Assembly: GCA_944392945.1 (NCBI GenBank)
Contig: CALXYJ010000003.1
Location: forward strand, 29,189-93,188
DNA: 64,000 nt
Direction: 5' to 3'
DNA from: an uncultured Clostridia bacterium
GTDB lineage: Bacteria; Bacillota; Clostridia; TANB77; CAG-508
Part shown: piece by piece, positions 54,028 to 61,576 of the stretch
How the letters are laid out: every line of letters starts with the position of its first letter
Numbering within the stretch: position 1 is the stretch's first letter
Translations under genes and position numbers: made by a program
Notes under the pieces: generated by a model
What the model was told of the DNA's origin: nothing
The model's database searches: none
The model's input: the letters and a program-made list of their open reading frames with translations, nothing else

Positions 54028-54537
54028 TTATATAAAAATAATCATAATTGCAAGTCCAATTGTTGCTCCCAAGGTCTTATATAATTTTGTATTTTTGTTT
54101 TGTAAATTAGTAGCTTGTAAAATTTGTTCATCTAGCAATTTATTCGTAAGCTCAATTTGCATTAATTGCCCTTCTAAATCTGTTTTTCCTAATAATTTTC
54201 CTAAACTTTTAATTATATTTATATCCTCATTTGTAAAATTGTACGTGCTTTCATCAACAGCTTTTTCCCAAGCCTGTCCCGCATTTAGTTCGTCCATATA
54301 TATATTAGATTTATTAAAAATATTTGCTATATTTGCATTCAAGTCTTTGGATACTTCTTTAAAAAGATCTGGTAATGGTTCATATGTATATCTCATTTTT
54401 GTTATAATTAAATTTAATGCTTTTTTTATTTCTGATAAATCAATTACTCTTAATTTATATCTATTTGCTTTCATAATTCCTAGAGATGTACACATTATCA
54501 TTACTATAGTTAATATTATTAATTTTAAAATTTCCAT
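54028..54537 (-). CDS. spoIIIAB: Stage III sporulation protein AB
   Basis: A 169-residue protein anchored by N- and C-terminal hydrophobic segments (LKLIILTIVMIMCTSLGIM and KTLGATIGLAIMIIFI) with a helical domain between (ALNLIITKMRYTYEPLPDLF; GKTDLEGQLMQIELT). The layout parallels GspF/type II secretion-like subunits and fits SpoIIIAB. Confidence 0.94.
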   Translation of the reverse strand: MEILKLIILTIVMIMCTSLGIMKANRYKLRVIDLSEIKKALNLIITKMRYTYEPLPDLFKEVSKDLNANIANIFNKSNIYMDELNAGQAWEKAVDESTYNFTNEDINIIKSLGKLLGKTDLEGQLMQIELTNKLLDEQILQATNLQNKNTKLYKTLGATIGLAIMIIFI

Positions 54538-54591
54538 TTTACCTTCCCCTATTATATATATTCACATATACTATTTTTAGAACTAAAATTT

Positions 54592-55521
54592 TTAAATTGT
54601 TACATACTCATTATTTATTTTATCTAAAGCATATACTGTCTCTACTTTTCCCTTAATATTTTTATCTAAAAATATTATTCTTTCAAAAATATGTTTGTCT
54701 ATAATTTTAGATATTGAAGGATTTAGTTTTAACTCTTTTAATGTTCCACCATGTGCTGTAAAAATACCCTTTATTCCTGAGCAAACAGCATAATTTATAG
54801 CTTCTACATCTTCATCTTTTCCTATTTCATCTGCAACAATTATCTCTGGAGACATTGATCTTATTAATAATTTCATGCCAATACTTTTATCTATATTGTC
54901 CATTACATCAGTTCTAATTCCAATATCATTTTGTGGAATTCCTTTATATACGGCTGCAATTTCTCCTCTTTCATCTACTAAACTTATTGTTTTTCCTTTA
55001 AACTTAATCTGTTCAATACCATCACTAAGTCTTCGTACTATATCTCTTAATATAGTAGTTTTACCTGCACCTGGTGGTGAGGCTATTAAAGTATTATAAA
55101 TACTATTTTCTCCCATATTTATAATATATTGTAATATCTCATTACTAGCTCCAATTATTTGTCTTGCTATTCTAAAATTAAGATTAGAAATATAATTTAT
55201 ATTACTTATCTTGCCTTCTGACTGTACAACACTTCCAGAAATTCCTATTCTATGACCACCTTTTATAGTTATAAAACCATTACATATTTGATTTTGATAT
55301 GTATATATTGAATTATCACATATATGTTGAAGTGTCTCTAATATTTCGTTTATAGAAACTGTAATTTTTAATATTTCTTCTCCTTTAGAATGTTTGATTA
55401 TAATTGGTCTTTCTGATCTTAGTCTTATTTCTTCTATAAGATTATTATTCTGTTTTAAATACTCTTCTAAATTAGAAGCTATTCTTCTTGGAAAATATTT
55501 TAATATTTCATTATATGTCAT
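54592..55521 (-). CDS. spoIIIAA: Stage III sporulation protein AA (ATPase)
   Basis: A 309-residue secretion-type ATPase, the motor of the SpoIIIA channel. Walker A ASPPGAGKTTILRDIVRRLS, Walker B EIIVADEIGKDEDVEAI, and the preceding NGFITIKGGHRIGISG region are diagnostic. AAGGA precedes the ATG. It starts an eight-gene operon spoIIIAA-AB-AC-AD-AE-AF-AG-AH, complete and in the usual order. A sigma-E promoter was not confidently seen upstream. Confidence 0.97.
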   Translation of the reverse strand: MTYNEILKYFPRRIASNLEEYLKQNNNLIEEIRLRSERPIIIKHSKGEEILKITVSINEILETLQHICDNSIYTYQNQICNGFITIKGGHRIGISGSVVQSEGKISNINYISNLNFRIARQIIGASNEILQYIINMGENSIYNTLIASPPGAGKTTILRDIVRRLSDGIEQIKFKGKTISLVDERGEIAAVYKGIPQNDIGIRTDVMDNIDKSIGMKLLIRSMSPEIIVADEIGKDEDVEAINYAVCSGIKGIFTAHGGTLKELKLNPSISKIIDKHIFERIIFLDKNIKGKVETVYALDKINNEYVTI

Positions 55522-55585
55522 ATCTTGTCCTTTCTGTGTTCCCTTATATCTTGAATTTTTATCTATAAAAATATTTTAAGCAAAA

Positions 55586-55615
55586 GAAAAAACACATATA
55601 TTAAATATATATGTG
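55586..55615 (-). terminator. yebC terminator
   Basis: CACATATA and TATATGTG (55593-55600, 55608-55615) form the stem, followed by a T run on the minus strand. Confidence 0.75.
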
Positions 55616-55647
55616 CTTAATTTTTATTTTATTACTATTTTATTAAA

Positions 55648-56373
55648 TTATTCTTCCCAATTATGGTAAACATTCATTACATCGTCTAAATCTTCTAGAT
55701 TATCTATTAATCTTTGCATCTTTTCTCCATCTGCTTCATTTAAAGAAACATATGTAGTTGGAACCATTTGTACTTCTGCTTCTATAAATTCCAAGCCAGC
55801 ATCTTCTAATGCATCTCTTACTTTAGAAAAATCTGATGGATCTGTTGTTATTTCATAACAATTTTCGTCTGCTGAAAAATCCTCTGCACCAGCATCTAAT
55901 GCTAGCATCATTATATCATCTTCACCCATGTTAGTGCTTTCTTTATCTATAACTATTATTCCTTTTTTATTAAATAAATATGATACACAACCTGTTGTTC
56001 CTAAGTTTCCACCAGCTTTATCAAATACATGTCTTACATCTGCTGCTGTTCTGTTTCGATTATTTGTGCTAGCTTCTACTATAACAGCAACACCATTTGT
56101 TCCATATCCTTCATATGTAATTTCTTCATAATTTGAAGTATCATTTGCTCCAGAAGCCTTTTTTATTGCATTATTTATTGTATCATTTGGCATATTGTTT
56201 GCCTTACATTTTGAAATTACATCTTTTAATTTAGAATTACCTGCCGGGTCAGGTCCACCTTGTTTTACTGCAATTAATATTTCTCTTCCTAATTTTGTAA
56301 ATATCTTTCCTCTAGCTGCATCTGCTTTACCTTTTTTAGCTTGTATATTATGCCATTTACTGTGTCCTGACAT
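55648..56373 (-). CDS. yebC: YebC/PmpR-family protein
   Basis: A 241-residue protein of the YebC family: [40 protein letters not shown] and [20 protein letters not shown] are near-invariant. Family members act as transcription regulators or, as recent work shows for YebC, as ribosome-associated factors for proline stretches. AAGGAGG before the ATG. The 300 bases upstream (56374-56673) hold no gene or clear signal. Confidence 0.97.
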   Translation of the reverse strand: MSGHSKWHNIQAKKGKADAARGKIFTKLGREILIAVKQGGPDPAGNSKLKDVISKCKANNMPNDTINNAIKKASGANDTSNYEEITYEGYGTNGVAVIVEASTNNRNRTAADVRHVFDKAGGNLGTTGCVSYLFNKKGIIVIDKESTNMGEDDIMMLALDAGAEDFSADENCYEITTDPSDFSKVRDALEDAGLEFIEAEVQMVPTTYVSLNEADGEKMQRLIDNLEDLDDVMNVYHNWEE

Positions 56374-56673
56374 GACTAATTCCTCCTTTTAATTATAATT
56401 AAATAATTTGTATACCTAAAATATTTTATCATACTTTTTTTATTTTGTGTAGTATTTCACAGATATTTTTTGCGTTCTACTTATATCACTATTATATATA
56501 TACTTTTTTTAAACATATTTTTGTATTAGCATCCAAATTGTAATTTATTGATTATTAAACATAATATTCCATCTTCATATTTGCTGTTATTATTTGTATA
56601 TTCATTTATGACATTATTCCAAAAACTATTAGCAGATTTACATCAAAAGAAGGAGATATTTTCCAATTACCTT

Positions 56674-56967
56674 TTACTTTCTTTCTACAAATTGTTCAAC
56701 TTTCATATGAAGATGATATTTATCTCTTAAATCTGCTATTTCTTTCATCATTGGAGATTTATGATGCGCGTCTAATGCTTCTTGACTCACCCATCTATCT
56801 ATTAATAAAACAGTTTCTTCATCATCCATTGGAAAGAAATATTCATATTTTTTATTTCCTTCTTCAGCTCTTACTCTATCTACAACTCCCTTTTCTACCA
56901 TTTCCTCTGCAAATTTTCTTGCTGCTCCATTTTCTCCTGTATAATAAATATTTATTGTTAAACTCAT
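56674..56967 (-). CDS. Antibiotic biosynthesis monooxygenase-like (ABM) protein
   Basis: A 97-residue ABM-fold protein: INIYYTGENGAARKFAEEMV, FFPMDDEETVLLIDRWVSQE, ALDAHHKSPMMKEIADLRDK. This family includes YgiN-type quinol monooxygenases and heme-degrading enzymes; here a quinol-related role would fit the neighbouring flavin genes. It is the last gene of the TetR-controlled unit. Confidence 0.85.
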   Translation of the reverse strand: MSLTINIYYTGENGAARKFAEEMVEKGVVDRVRAEEGNKKYEYFFPMDDEETVLLIDRWVSQEALDAHHKSPMMKEIADLRDKYHLHMKVEQFVERK

Positions 56968-57083
56968 AATAACCCTCTCCTTAAATATTCTTATTTTTTT
57001 ATGTCAAATTAATTCTTAAAATTATTACTATTATAAAAATTACTGGTAATAAAACGATTGTTTCTTTCTTCCTTCTGTTTTTA

Positions 57084-57626
57084 TTATTTATCCAATCTTA
57101 AACAATTTCCAATAGTATTACCAGTTCTTAAATACGTGTAATTTGGAAATTCAAATAGAACTGGACTAAATTTTGTATAATCTATTTTTCCTTTTGCATC
57201 TAGGTTTTCCTCTTGAACATAAGTATTTGCTATCGACATTATAAAATTATCAAAATTATCTGTTTCATAGTCATCTTCCACAATGCATTCCATAACAACT
57301 GGTGCATCATTTATAATTGGTACTCCTGCCTCTCCTATATGGTATTCAAAAACGTTTGACTTATCTTGCTTACTTCCACTTACACTACCTACATAATCTG
57401 CTTTTTTTATCATTTCTTCACTTACAATATTTATAGATAATGTTTTTGTAGCTTTAATTCCTTTATTTGTGTAATGTGTTTTTACTAAACTTACCATTAC
57501 TTTATCATGTCCTATAATTCCACTATGTCCTGCTAAAAGCCAGTTTACTTTACCTTCTACCATTGTCCCTATTACTAATAATGGCATTGGATATAACGCT
57601 AATTTTGAACCTATATTTTTTTGCAT
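57084..57626 (-). CDS. Flavin reductase-like FMN-binding protein
   Basis: A 180-residue split-barrel flavoprotein: PLLVIGTMVEGKVNWLLAGH, MVSLVKTHYTNKGIKATKTL, SINIVSEEMIKKADYVGSVS. It matches the flavin reductase (RutF/FMN-binding) family. It starts 15 bases after the CMD gene and shares its transcript. Confidence 0.88.
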   Translation of the reverse strand: MQKNIGSKLALYPMPLLVIGTMVEGKVNWLLAGHSGIIGHDKVMVSLVKTHYTNKGIKATKTLSINIVSEEMIKKADYVGSVSGSKQDKSNVFEYHIGEAGVPIINDAPVVMECIVEDDYETDNFDNFIMSIANTYVQEENLDAKGKIDYTKFSPVLFEFPNYTYLRTGNTIGNCLRLDK

Positions 57627-57641
57627 TTTTATTCCTCCTTA

Positions 57642-58388
57642 TTAATTTGGTATTACTTCATTAATACAACTAATAGCATTTAAACTTCTTGGATATCCTA
57701 TATAAGGAAGAAGTGCTGTTACTGTATTTAATAATATTTGCTTATCATTTCCTACATTTACATTTCCTACTATATGTCCTTTTACTTGTGGCTCACAACC
57801 CCCTTGTGAAATCAATAGCGAAAATGTAATTAGTTCTCTTGTTTTTACACTTAATCCTTTTCTTGTATAATAATCTCCAAAACAGTTATCAGATAAAAAT
57901 TTTTGAATATGCACCTGATTTTCTGGAGAATTTTCATAATTTTTATCAATGGTCTCTCCAAATATTGATTTTTGTACTTTTAATCCTTTATCAAAACGAT
58001 TTTCTCTATTTGTTGTTCCTTGTTTTTCCAATGGTAATTTAATTCCTCTTTCTAAAAATATTTTATTTGTTGGTTCTAATAAATCTAGTACCTTTAAAAT
58101 TCCTACATAAGGAACTGCTTGATATAAAATTTCTTTAATTTCTACTGGAGTAACACCCACATTTAGTGCTGCTTTTACAAATGTTTCATATCTTTTAGGT
58201 GTTTGTACTGCAATTGTTGCAGCTAGTATTACCATCTGTCTCGTTTTATCATCTAAATAGTCATATTCTTGTGCTTCATCTAGACTAAAATTTACTACAA
58301 TTTCGATTAATTCATCATCCAAACCTTCATTTATTGCTTCTCCAAATATTTTCTTACAATTTTCCATTGCTTTTTCTGTAATATTCAT
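57642..58388 (-). CDS. Carboxymuconolactone decarboxylase family protein, two-domain
   Basis: A 248-residue protein with two CMD/AhpD-like helical modules: LDDKTRQMVILAATIAVQTP with VNVGVTPVEIKEILYQAVPY-type pattern in the first half, and SVKTRELITFSLLISQGGCE with NVGNDKQILLNTVTALLPYI in the second. The CxxC of AhpD is absent; only one Cys lies in the second module. The context suggests quinone or redox chemistry. AGGAGG before the ATG. Confidence 0.88.
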   Translation of the reverse strand: MNITEKAMENCKKIFGEAINEGLDDELIEIVVNFSLDEAQEYDYLDDKTRQMVILAATIAVQTPKRYETFVKAALNVGVTPVEIKEILYQAVPYVGILKVLDLLEPTNKIFLERGIKLPLEKQGTTNRENRFDKGLKVQKSIFGETIDKNYENSPENQVHIQKFLSDNCFGDYYTRKGLSVKTRELITFSLLISQGGCEPQVKGHIVGNVNVGNDKQILLNTVTALLPYIGYPRSLNAISCINEVIPN

Positions 58389-58426
58389 TCCTTTTTCCTC
58401 CTAATTTTTATATTTTATTATTTTAC

Positions 58427-58492
58427 AAGGATAGACCTTATGTTCGTGAAGTACTGCGAAGTAGTCTACACATCTGTGCATCGAAATCTTTA
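58427..58492. other. GC-richer island between two operon genes
   Basis: About 65 bases between the DUF4405 stop and the CMD gene are clearly less AT-rich than the flanks and contain short self-complementary segments such as GTAGACTAC on the minus strand. On the minus strand a frame reads ISMHRCVDYFAVLHEHKVYP without a ribosome site. I cannot assign it; it may be a relic or small repeat. Confidence 0.4.
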
Positions 58493-58498
58493 ATTTTG

Positions 58499-59167
58499 TC
58501 AACTCACATCTTTCTTATTTTTTACTTTTCTTATACAAGAAAAAATAAAGAAAATAATAAGTGCTACTGCAATCAATACTAATAAATATTTTAAATAAAA
58601 TAATATTGGGCTTTGTTCATAATCAAAAAATTTGAAGTCATTTACTAAAAACATGTCTTCACAAACTCTTAAATCTATAAAAGAATATATACCTAATCCT
58701 GCAAAAAGAATTAATACAAAGTAATATACATATTCAAAAGTACTATTTTTCATCTTTACATTTAATTTATTCATAAATGATTTTATATGAAGTCCTACAT
58801 GAATGGCCATTAAAACAAATCCCCAAGAAGTCGATAGCATATGTAATCTTCTTCCAAACATAGTTGTGGGAATATCAAAAAATGCAAATACATCAGATGA
58901 AATCATTATTCCACTTACCATCATTCCTAACATTGCTATAAAAAGTAATGAATTTAATATAATATGAAATGTTCTTTGAAAAGTATGTTTTCCTTTAAAT
59001 ATTCCTTTATACCATTTTATATTTAGGATATTATGAATAATAAATAATATAAATGTAATTGTTCCTAATATTTCATGTACTTTATTATCTGTTGCATAAT
59101 ATCCCATTAGTATAGTAAACAATATGGTCATTACAATATCTAACATTATTCTGAATTTTTTATTCAT
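58499..59167 (-). CDS. DUF4405 cytochrome b-like membrane protein
   Basis: A 222-residue polytopic protein with about five segments. His-containing helices (VHEILGTITFILFIIHNILN; TFQRTFHIILNSLLFIAMLG; HMLSTSWGFVLMAIHVGLHI) supply likely heme ligands. This is the DUF4405 architecture, a putative membrane electron-transfer protein. ATG 59167 is chosen for AAAGGAG upstream; the longer frame to 59212 lacks a site. Confidence 0.85.
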   Translation of the reverse strand: MNKKFRIMLDIVMTILFTILMGYYATDNKVHEILGTITFILFIIHNILNIKWYKGIFKGKHTFQRTFHIILNSLLFIAMLGMMVSGIMISSDVFAFFDIPTTMFGRRLHMLSTSWGFVLMAIHVGLHIKSFMNKLNVKMKNSTFEYVYYFVLILFAGLGIYSFIDLRVCEDMFLVNDFKFFDYEQSPILFYLKYLLVLIAVALIIFFIFSCIRKVKNKKDVS

Positions 59168-59219
59168 AAAAATTCTCCTTTTTATTGACCTTCTATTATA
59201 TGCAGATAACATCTATAAT

Positions 59220-59242
59220 AAAAAGCAACTAATAAAGTTACT
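59220..59242 (-). terminator. Weak internal terminator within the redox operon
   Basis: AGCAAC (59224-59229) pairs with GTTACT (59237-59242) including one wobble, with Ts on the minus strand. It may limit expression of the distal genes. Confidence 0.4.
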
Positions 59243-59278
59243 ATTTTTTATAATAATATCACCATTCATTGAATATAG

Positions 59279-59812
59279 TTATCTAATCTTTCTTCTTAAT
59301 TCATAAGCCTCTTTGTAAAAATGATCTGGCATCATACTTATTGTTCCACAGCCTTTTCCTATAATCATACCCTCATCTTTATAATTCATATAATTGACTA
59401 GTTTTTTATAATGTACTATTAAAGGCTCAACGGTAGAATTGTCTGTATTCCAACAAGTCATGATAAATGCTGTTTTTAATCTTTTACTACTTATTCTTCC
59501 TGTTCTTGAATAAAATCTATCTATTGTAGCTTTTAGTGGAGCTGTCATTGCGAAATAATAAACTGGTGTTGCAAAAACCAACATATCAGCATTTTCCACC
59601 TCATCTAATATCTTAATCATGTCATCATTAAAAACACAATCACCATCCATTCCACAATGGTTACATCCAATACAATGATGTATATCTAAATGTGCTGTAT
59701 CAAATCTTATAATGTCATTATCATTTTCTTTTGCTCCTTTAATAAATTCGTCAACTAATGTATTTGATGTTCCGTGTAAATTATGACTTCCTGTTAATAT
59801 TACTATTTTCAT
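59279..59812 (-). CDS. Flavodoxin-fold NAD(P)H-dependent oxidoreductase
   Basis: A 177-residue FMN reductase-type protein: VILTGSHNLHGTSNTLVDEF (FMN phosphate loop), IHHCIGCNHCGMDGDCVFND (a Cys-rich segment), ATPVYYFAMTAPLKATIDRF (FMN ring loop). The CxxCxxC-type segment is common in iron-sulfur flavoprotein-like enzymes of anaerobes. It follows tetR by 20 bases. Confidence 0.9.
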   Translation of the reverse strand: MKIVILTGSHNLHGTSNTLVDEFIKGAKENDNDIIRFDTAHLDIHHCIGCNHCGMDGDCVFNDDMIKILDEVENADMLVFATPVYYFAMTAPLKATIDRFYSRTGRISSKRLKTAFIMTCWNTDNSTVEPLIVHYKKLVNYMNYKDEGMIIGKGCGTISMMPDHFYKEAYELRRKIR

Positions 59813-59832
59813 AAAAATTCACTCCTTTTATT

Positions 59833-60444
59833 TTAATTTAATAATTTTAAAATTCCTTTACATGTAATTTCGTATATAGATAAATATTTAAATGGTACAT
59901 CTGCTATTTCCATTGCTTGTTGTTGCTTTTCCGTTACTTCTGCATAAGGATAAATTCCATACATTAGTGGAAAGAATAAAAATACAAATTCGTCTCTTTC
60001 ATCATTACTAATTTCTTTAAAAAATTTATCTACACATTTTTTTACCATCTTTATTGCTTCTCCATATGCTTTTTTAAATTCTATTAATTCTTCCATTCTG
60101 CTATTTTCTTCCATGTCATACATATTCATAGAAAGTAATTTTAACAAATTCTTTCTTTTTGCGATAGTTTGTGCTAATTTATCTGCAAATATTTCTTTTG
60201 TCATATCAGAATTTTTTTCATACATTTCATTTAAATCATCCATCCATCTTTCATATTCTCTTTTTAAAAGTGCAAGAAATATTTCTTCTTTTGTTTGAAA
60301 ATAATTGTATATTGAAGTACGAGAAAATGTTGTTTCTTCTCCTATACTTTTAATAGTTATATCTTTAAAATTATTATTTCTATACAGTTTTTCGCAAGCA
60401 TTTATAATTTCTTCTTTCCTAATATCAACTATTTCTTTAGCCAT
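59833..60444 (-). CDS. TetR-family transcriptional regulator
   Basis: A 203-residue regulator: N-terminal HTH (IINACEKLYRNNNFKDITIK; then GEETTFSRTSIYNYFQTKEE) and a helical ligand-binding domain. Two palindromes TGACACcGTGTCA lie in its promoter, so it likely represses itself and the five downstream genes. AAGGAG before the ATG. Confidence 0.94.
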   Translation of the reverse strand: MAKEIVDIRKEEIINACEKLYRNNNFKDITIKSIGEETTFSRTSIYNYFQTKEEIFLALLKREYERWMDDLNEMYEKNSDMTKEIFADKLAQTIAKRKNLLKLLSMNMYDMEENSRMEELIEFKKAYGEAIKMVKKCVDKFFKEISNDERDEFVFLFFPLMYGIYPYAEVTEKQQQAMEIADVPFKYLSIYEITCKGILKLLN

Positions 60445-60493
60445 TTTTTCTCCTTTCCTATTTTATTTTTCTTAAAATACTTCTTTTAATTTT

Positions 60494-60548
60494 TCTGACA
60501 CCGTGTCAATTTAATTATTATATACCACAGTTTTGACACCGTGTCAAT
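60494..60548 (-). promoter_or_regulatory. Twin TetR operators around the tetR promoter
   Basis: Two copies of the palindrome TGACAC-C-GTGTCA (60496-60508 and 60534-60546), centres 38 bases apart. On the minus strand the distal copy supplies -35 TTGACA, followed by 17 bases and -10 TATATA; the proximal copy lies over the transcription start. A repressor bound here would block polymerase. Confidence 0.8.
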
Positions 60549-60645
60549 ATTTTTTATATCTATTTTTAGTAATAGTTATTTATTGCATTACTTGTCCATT
60601 AATTGTGTCAATAAACATTCAATTAATTTTTTATTCAAAAAAATA

Positions 60646-60664
60646 CCCTCGCAAAAAGCGAGGG
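60646..60664 (-). terminator. Terminator of the 60725-61420 gene
   Basis: CCCTCGC (60646-60652) pairs with GCGAGGG (60658-60664), followed by TATTTTTTT on the minus strand. Confidence 0.85.
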
Positions 60665-60724
60665 GTCGGTGAGAGTTTTTGTATTTATACGTCTATAGTT
60701 CCTAACGTCCCGTGTGGGGATAAA

Positions 60725-61420
60725 TCATTTTATGACCAAAAAGTCACCTGCATAAATAAGATCAGGATCCTTAATATTATGGTTGTCTTCCATAAGTTTT
60801 AATACAGTTGTATCATATAGTTCAGCAATTTCACTTAAAGTATCACCCTGCCTAATCTCATACTTTCCTATTGCGACTTCCACTGTCCCGATGCCCAATT
60901 CATTCTCTTCAATATTCCAGTATATCGGAATATTATTTGTGTCTAAGTAATTTGTCAGCTCTTCTGCATTCGCTTCCAGTGGTAAAATATAATCTACCAC
61001 AGCTTTTTTTGCATCGGCTTCAAACGCTTCTTTCGCAGTTTTCAGTACACTGTTAGGCATTATTCCAATAATCTGAACAAAATCAACCCGATTATCAATA
61101 GTATCTATAAGTTCTTTATATGTGCCATCACTATTTCTGAAAAGTTGAAACCTTATTTTTTCATGTTGGTCCAGACTGCTGATAGCAATGGTCACTCTTT
61201 GATTCCTAGCACTATATTCTAGTGCATACTCTTTTACCAATTTTACGAAATTATTAAAGCAGGTATAATCACCATCTAAAGAAATTTCTGTAGAGATTTC
61301 CTCTCCATTCCTTATGCTATCAGCTATGCTAACGGTTGTAGAAAGTTCTTCTCCCCGTGCAGTTATAGAAGATACGCTAAAAAAACATAATGTTAATATT
61401 GTTGCAAAAAATTTTTTCAT
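60725..61420 (-). CDS. Secreted LysM-domain cassette protein
   Basis: A 231-residue protein: signal peptide (FFATILTLCFFSVSSITARG), an unassigned alpha/beta domain (about 25-180; VKEYALEYSARNQRVTIAIS, NRVDFVQIIGIMPNSVLKTA) and a C-terminal LysM domain (IRQGDTLSEIAELYDTTVLK; ending DLIYAGDFLVI). LysM suggests attachment to peptidoglycan. ATG 61420 is chosen for GGAGG upstream. A single-gene cassette with its own promoter and strong terminator, looking less AT-rich than its neighbours. The role of the first domain is unknown. Confidence 0.82.
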   Translation of the reverse strand: MKKFFATILTLCFFSVSSITARGEELSTTVSIADSIRNGEEISTEISLDGDYTCFNNFVKLVKEYALEYSARNQRVTIAISSLDQHEKIRFQLFRNSDGTYKELIDTIDNRVDFVQIIGIMPNSVLKTAKEAFEADAKKAVVDYILPLEANAEELTNYLDTNNIPIYWNIEENELGIGTVEVAIGKYEIRQGDTLSEIAELYDTTVLKLMEDNHNIKDPDLIYAGDFLVIK

Positions 61421-61472
61421 AAAGATTTCCTCCATTTATGTTTCTCTCACCATTTTATGTCAATTACTTATT

Positions 61473-61501
61473 ATTATAACATATATTCTTTGTTTTTTCT
61501 A
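61473..61501 (-). promoter_or_regulatory. Promoter of the 60725-61420 gene
   Basis: Minus strand: -35 TAGAAA (61501-61496), 17 bases, -10 TATAAT (61478-61473) within TATGTTATAAT. Confidence 0.55.
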
Positions 61502-61543
61502 GCTTTTATTAAAGCCGACACTTTTCTTTCAGTGATTTAAAAA

Positions 61544-61576
61544 AATGAACTTTAGGGAACGTCCCTAAAGTTCATT
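61544..61576 (-). terminator. Permease terminator, copy 2 of the repeated hairpin
   Basis: 61544-61558 pairs perfectly with 61562-61576 around the loop ACG; the core GAACTTTAGGGA differs from the pfkA terminator by one compensated pair. The permease stop codon lies inside the stem. Confidence 0.75.

Noticed and set aside
56374..56673. Small gene or regulatory site in the gap upstream of yebC
   Set aside because: Only AT-rich sequence with short chance ORFs and no ribosome site or hairpin.
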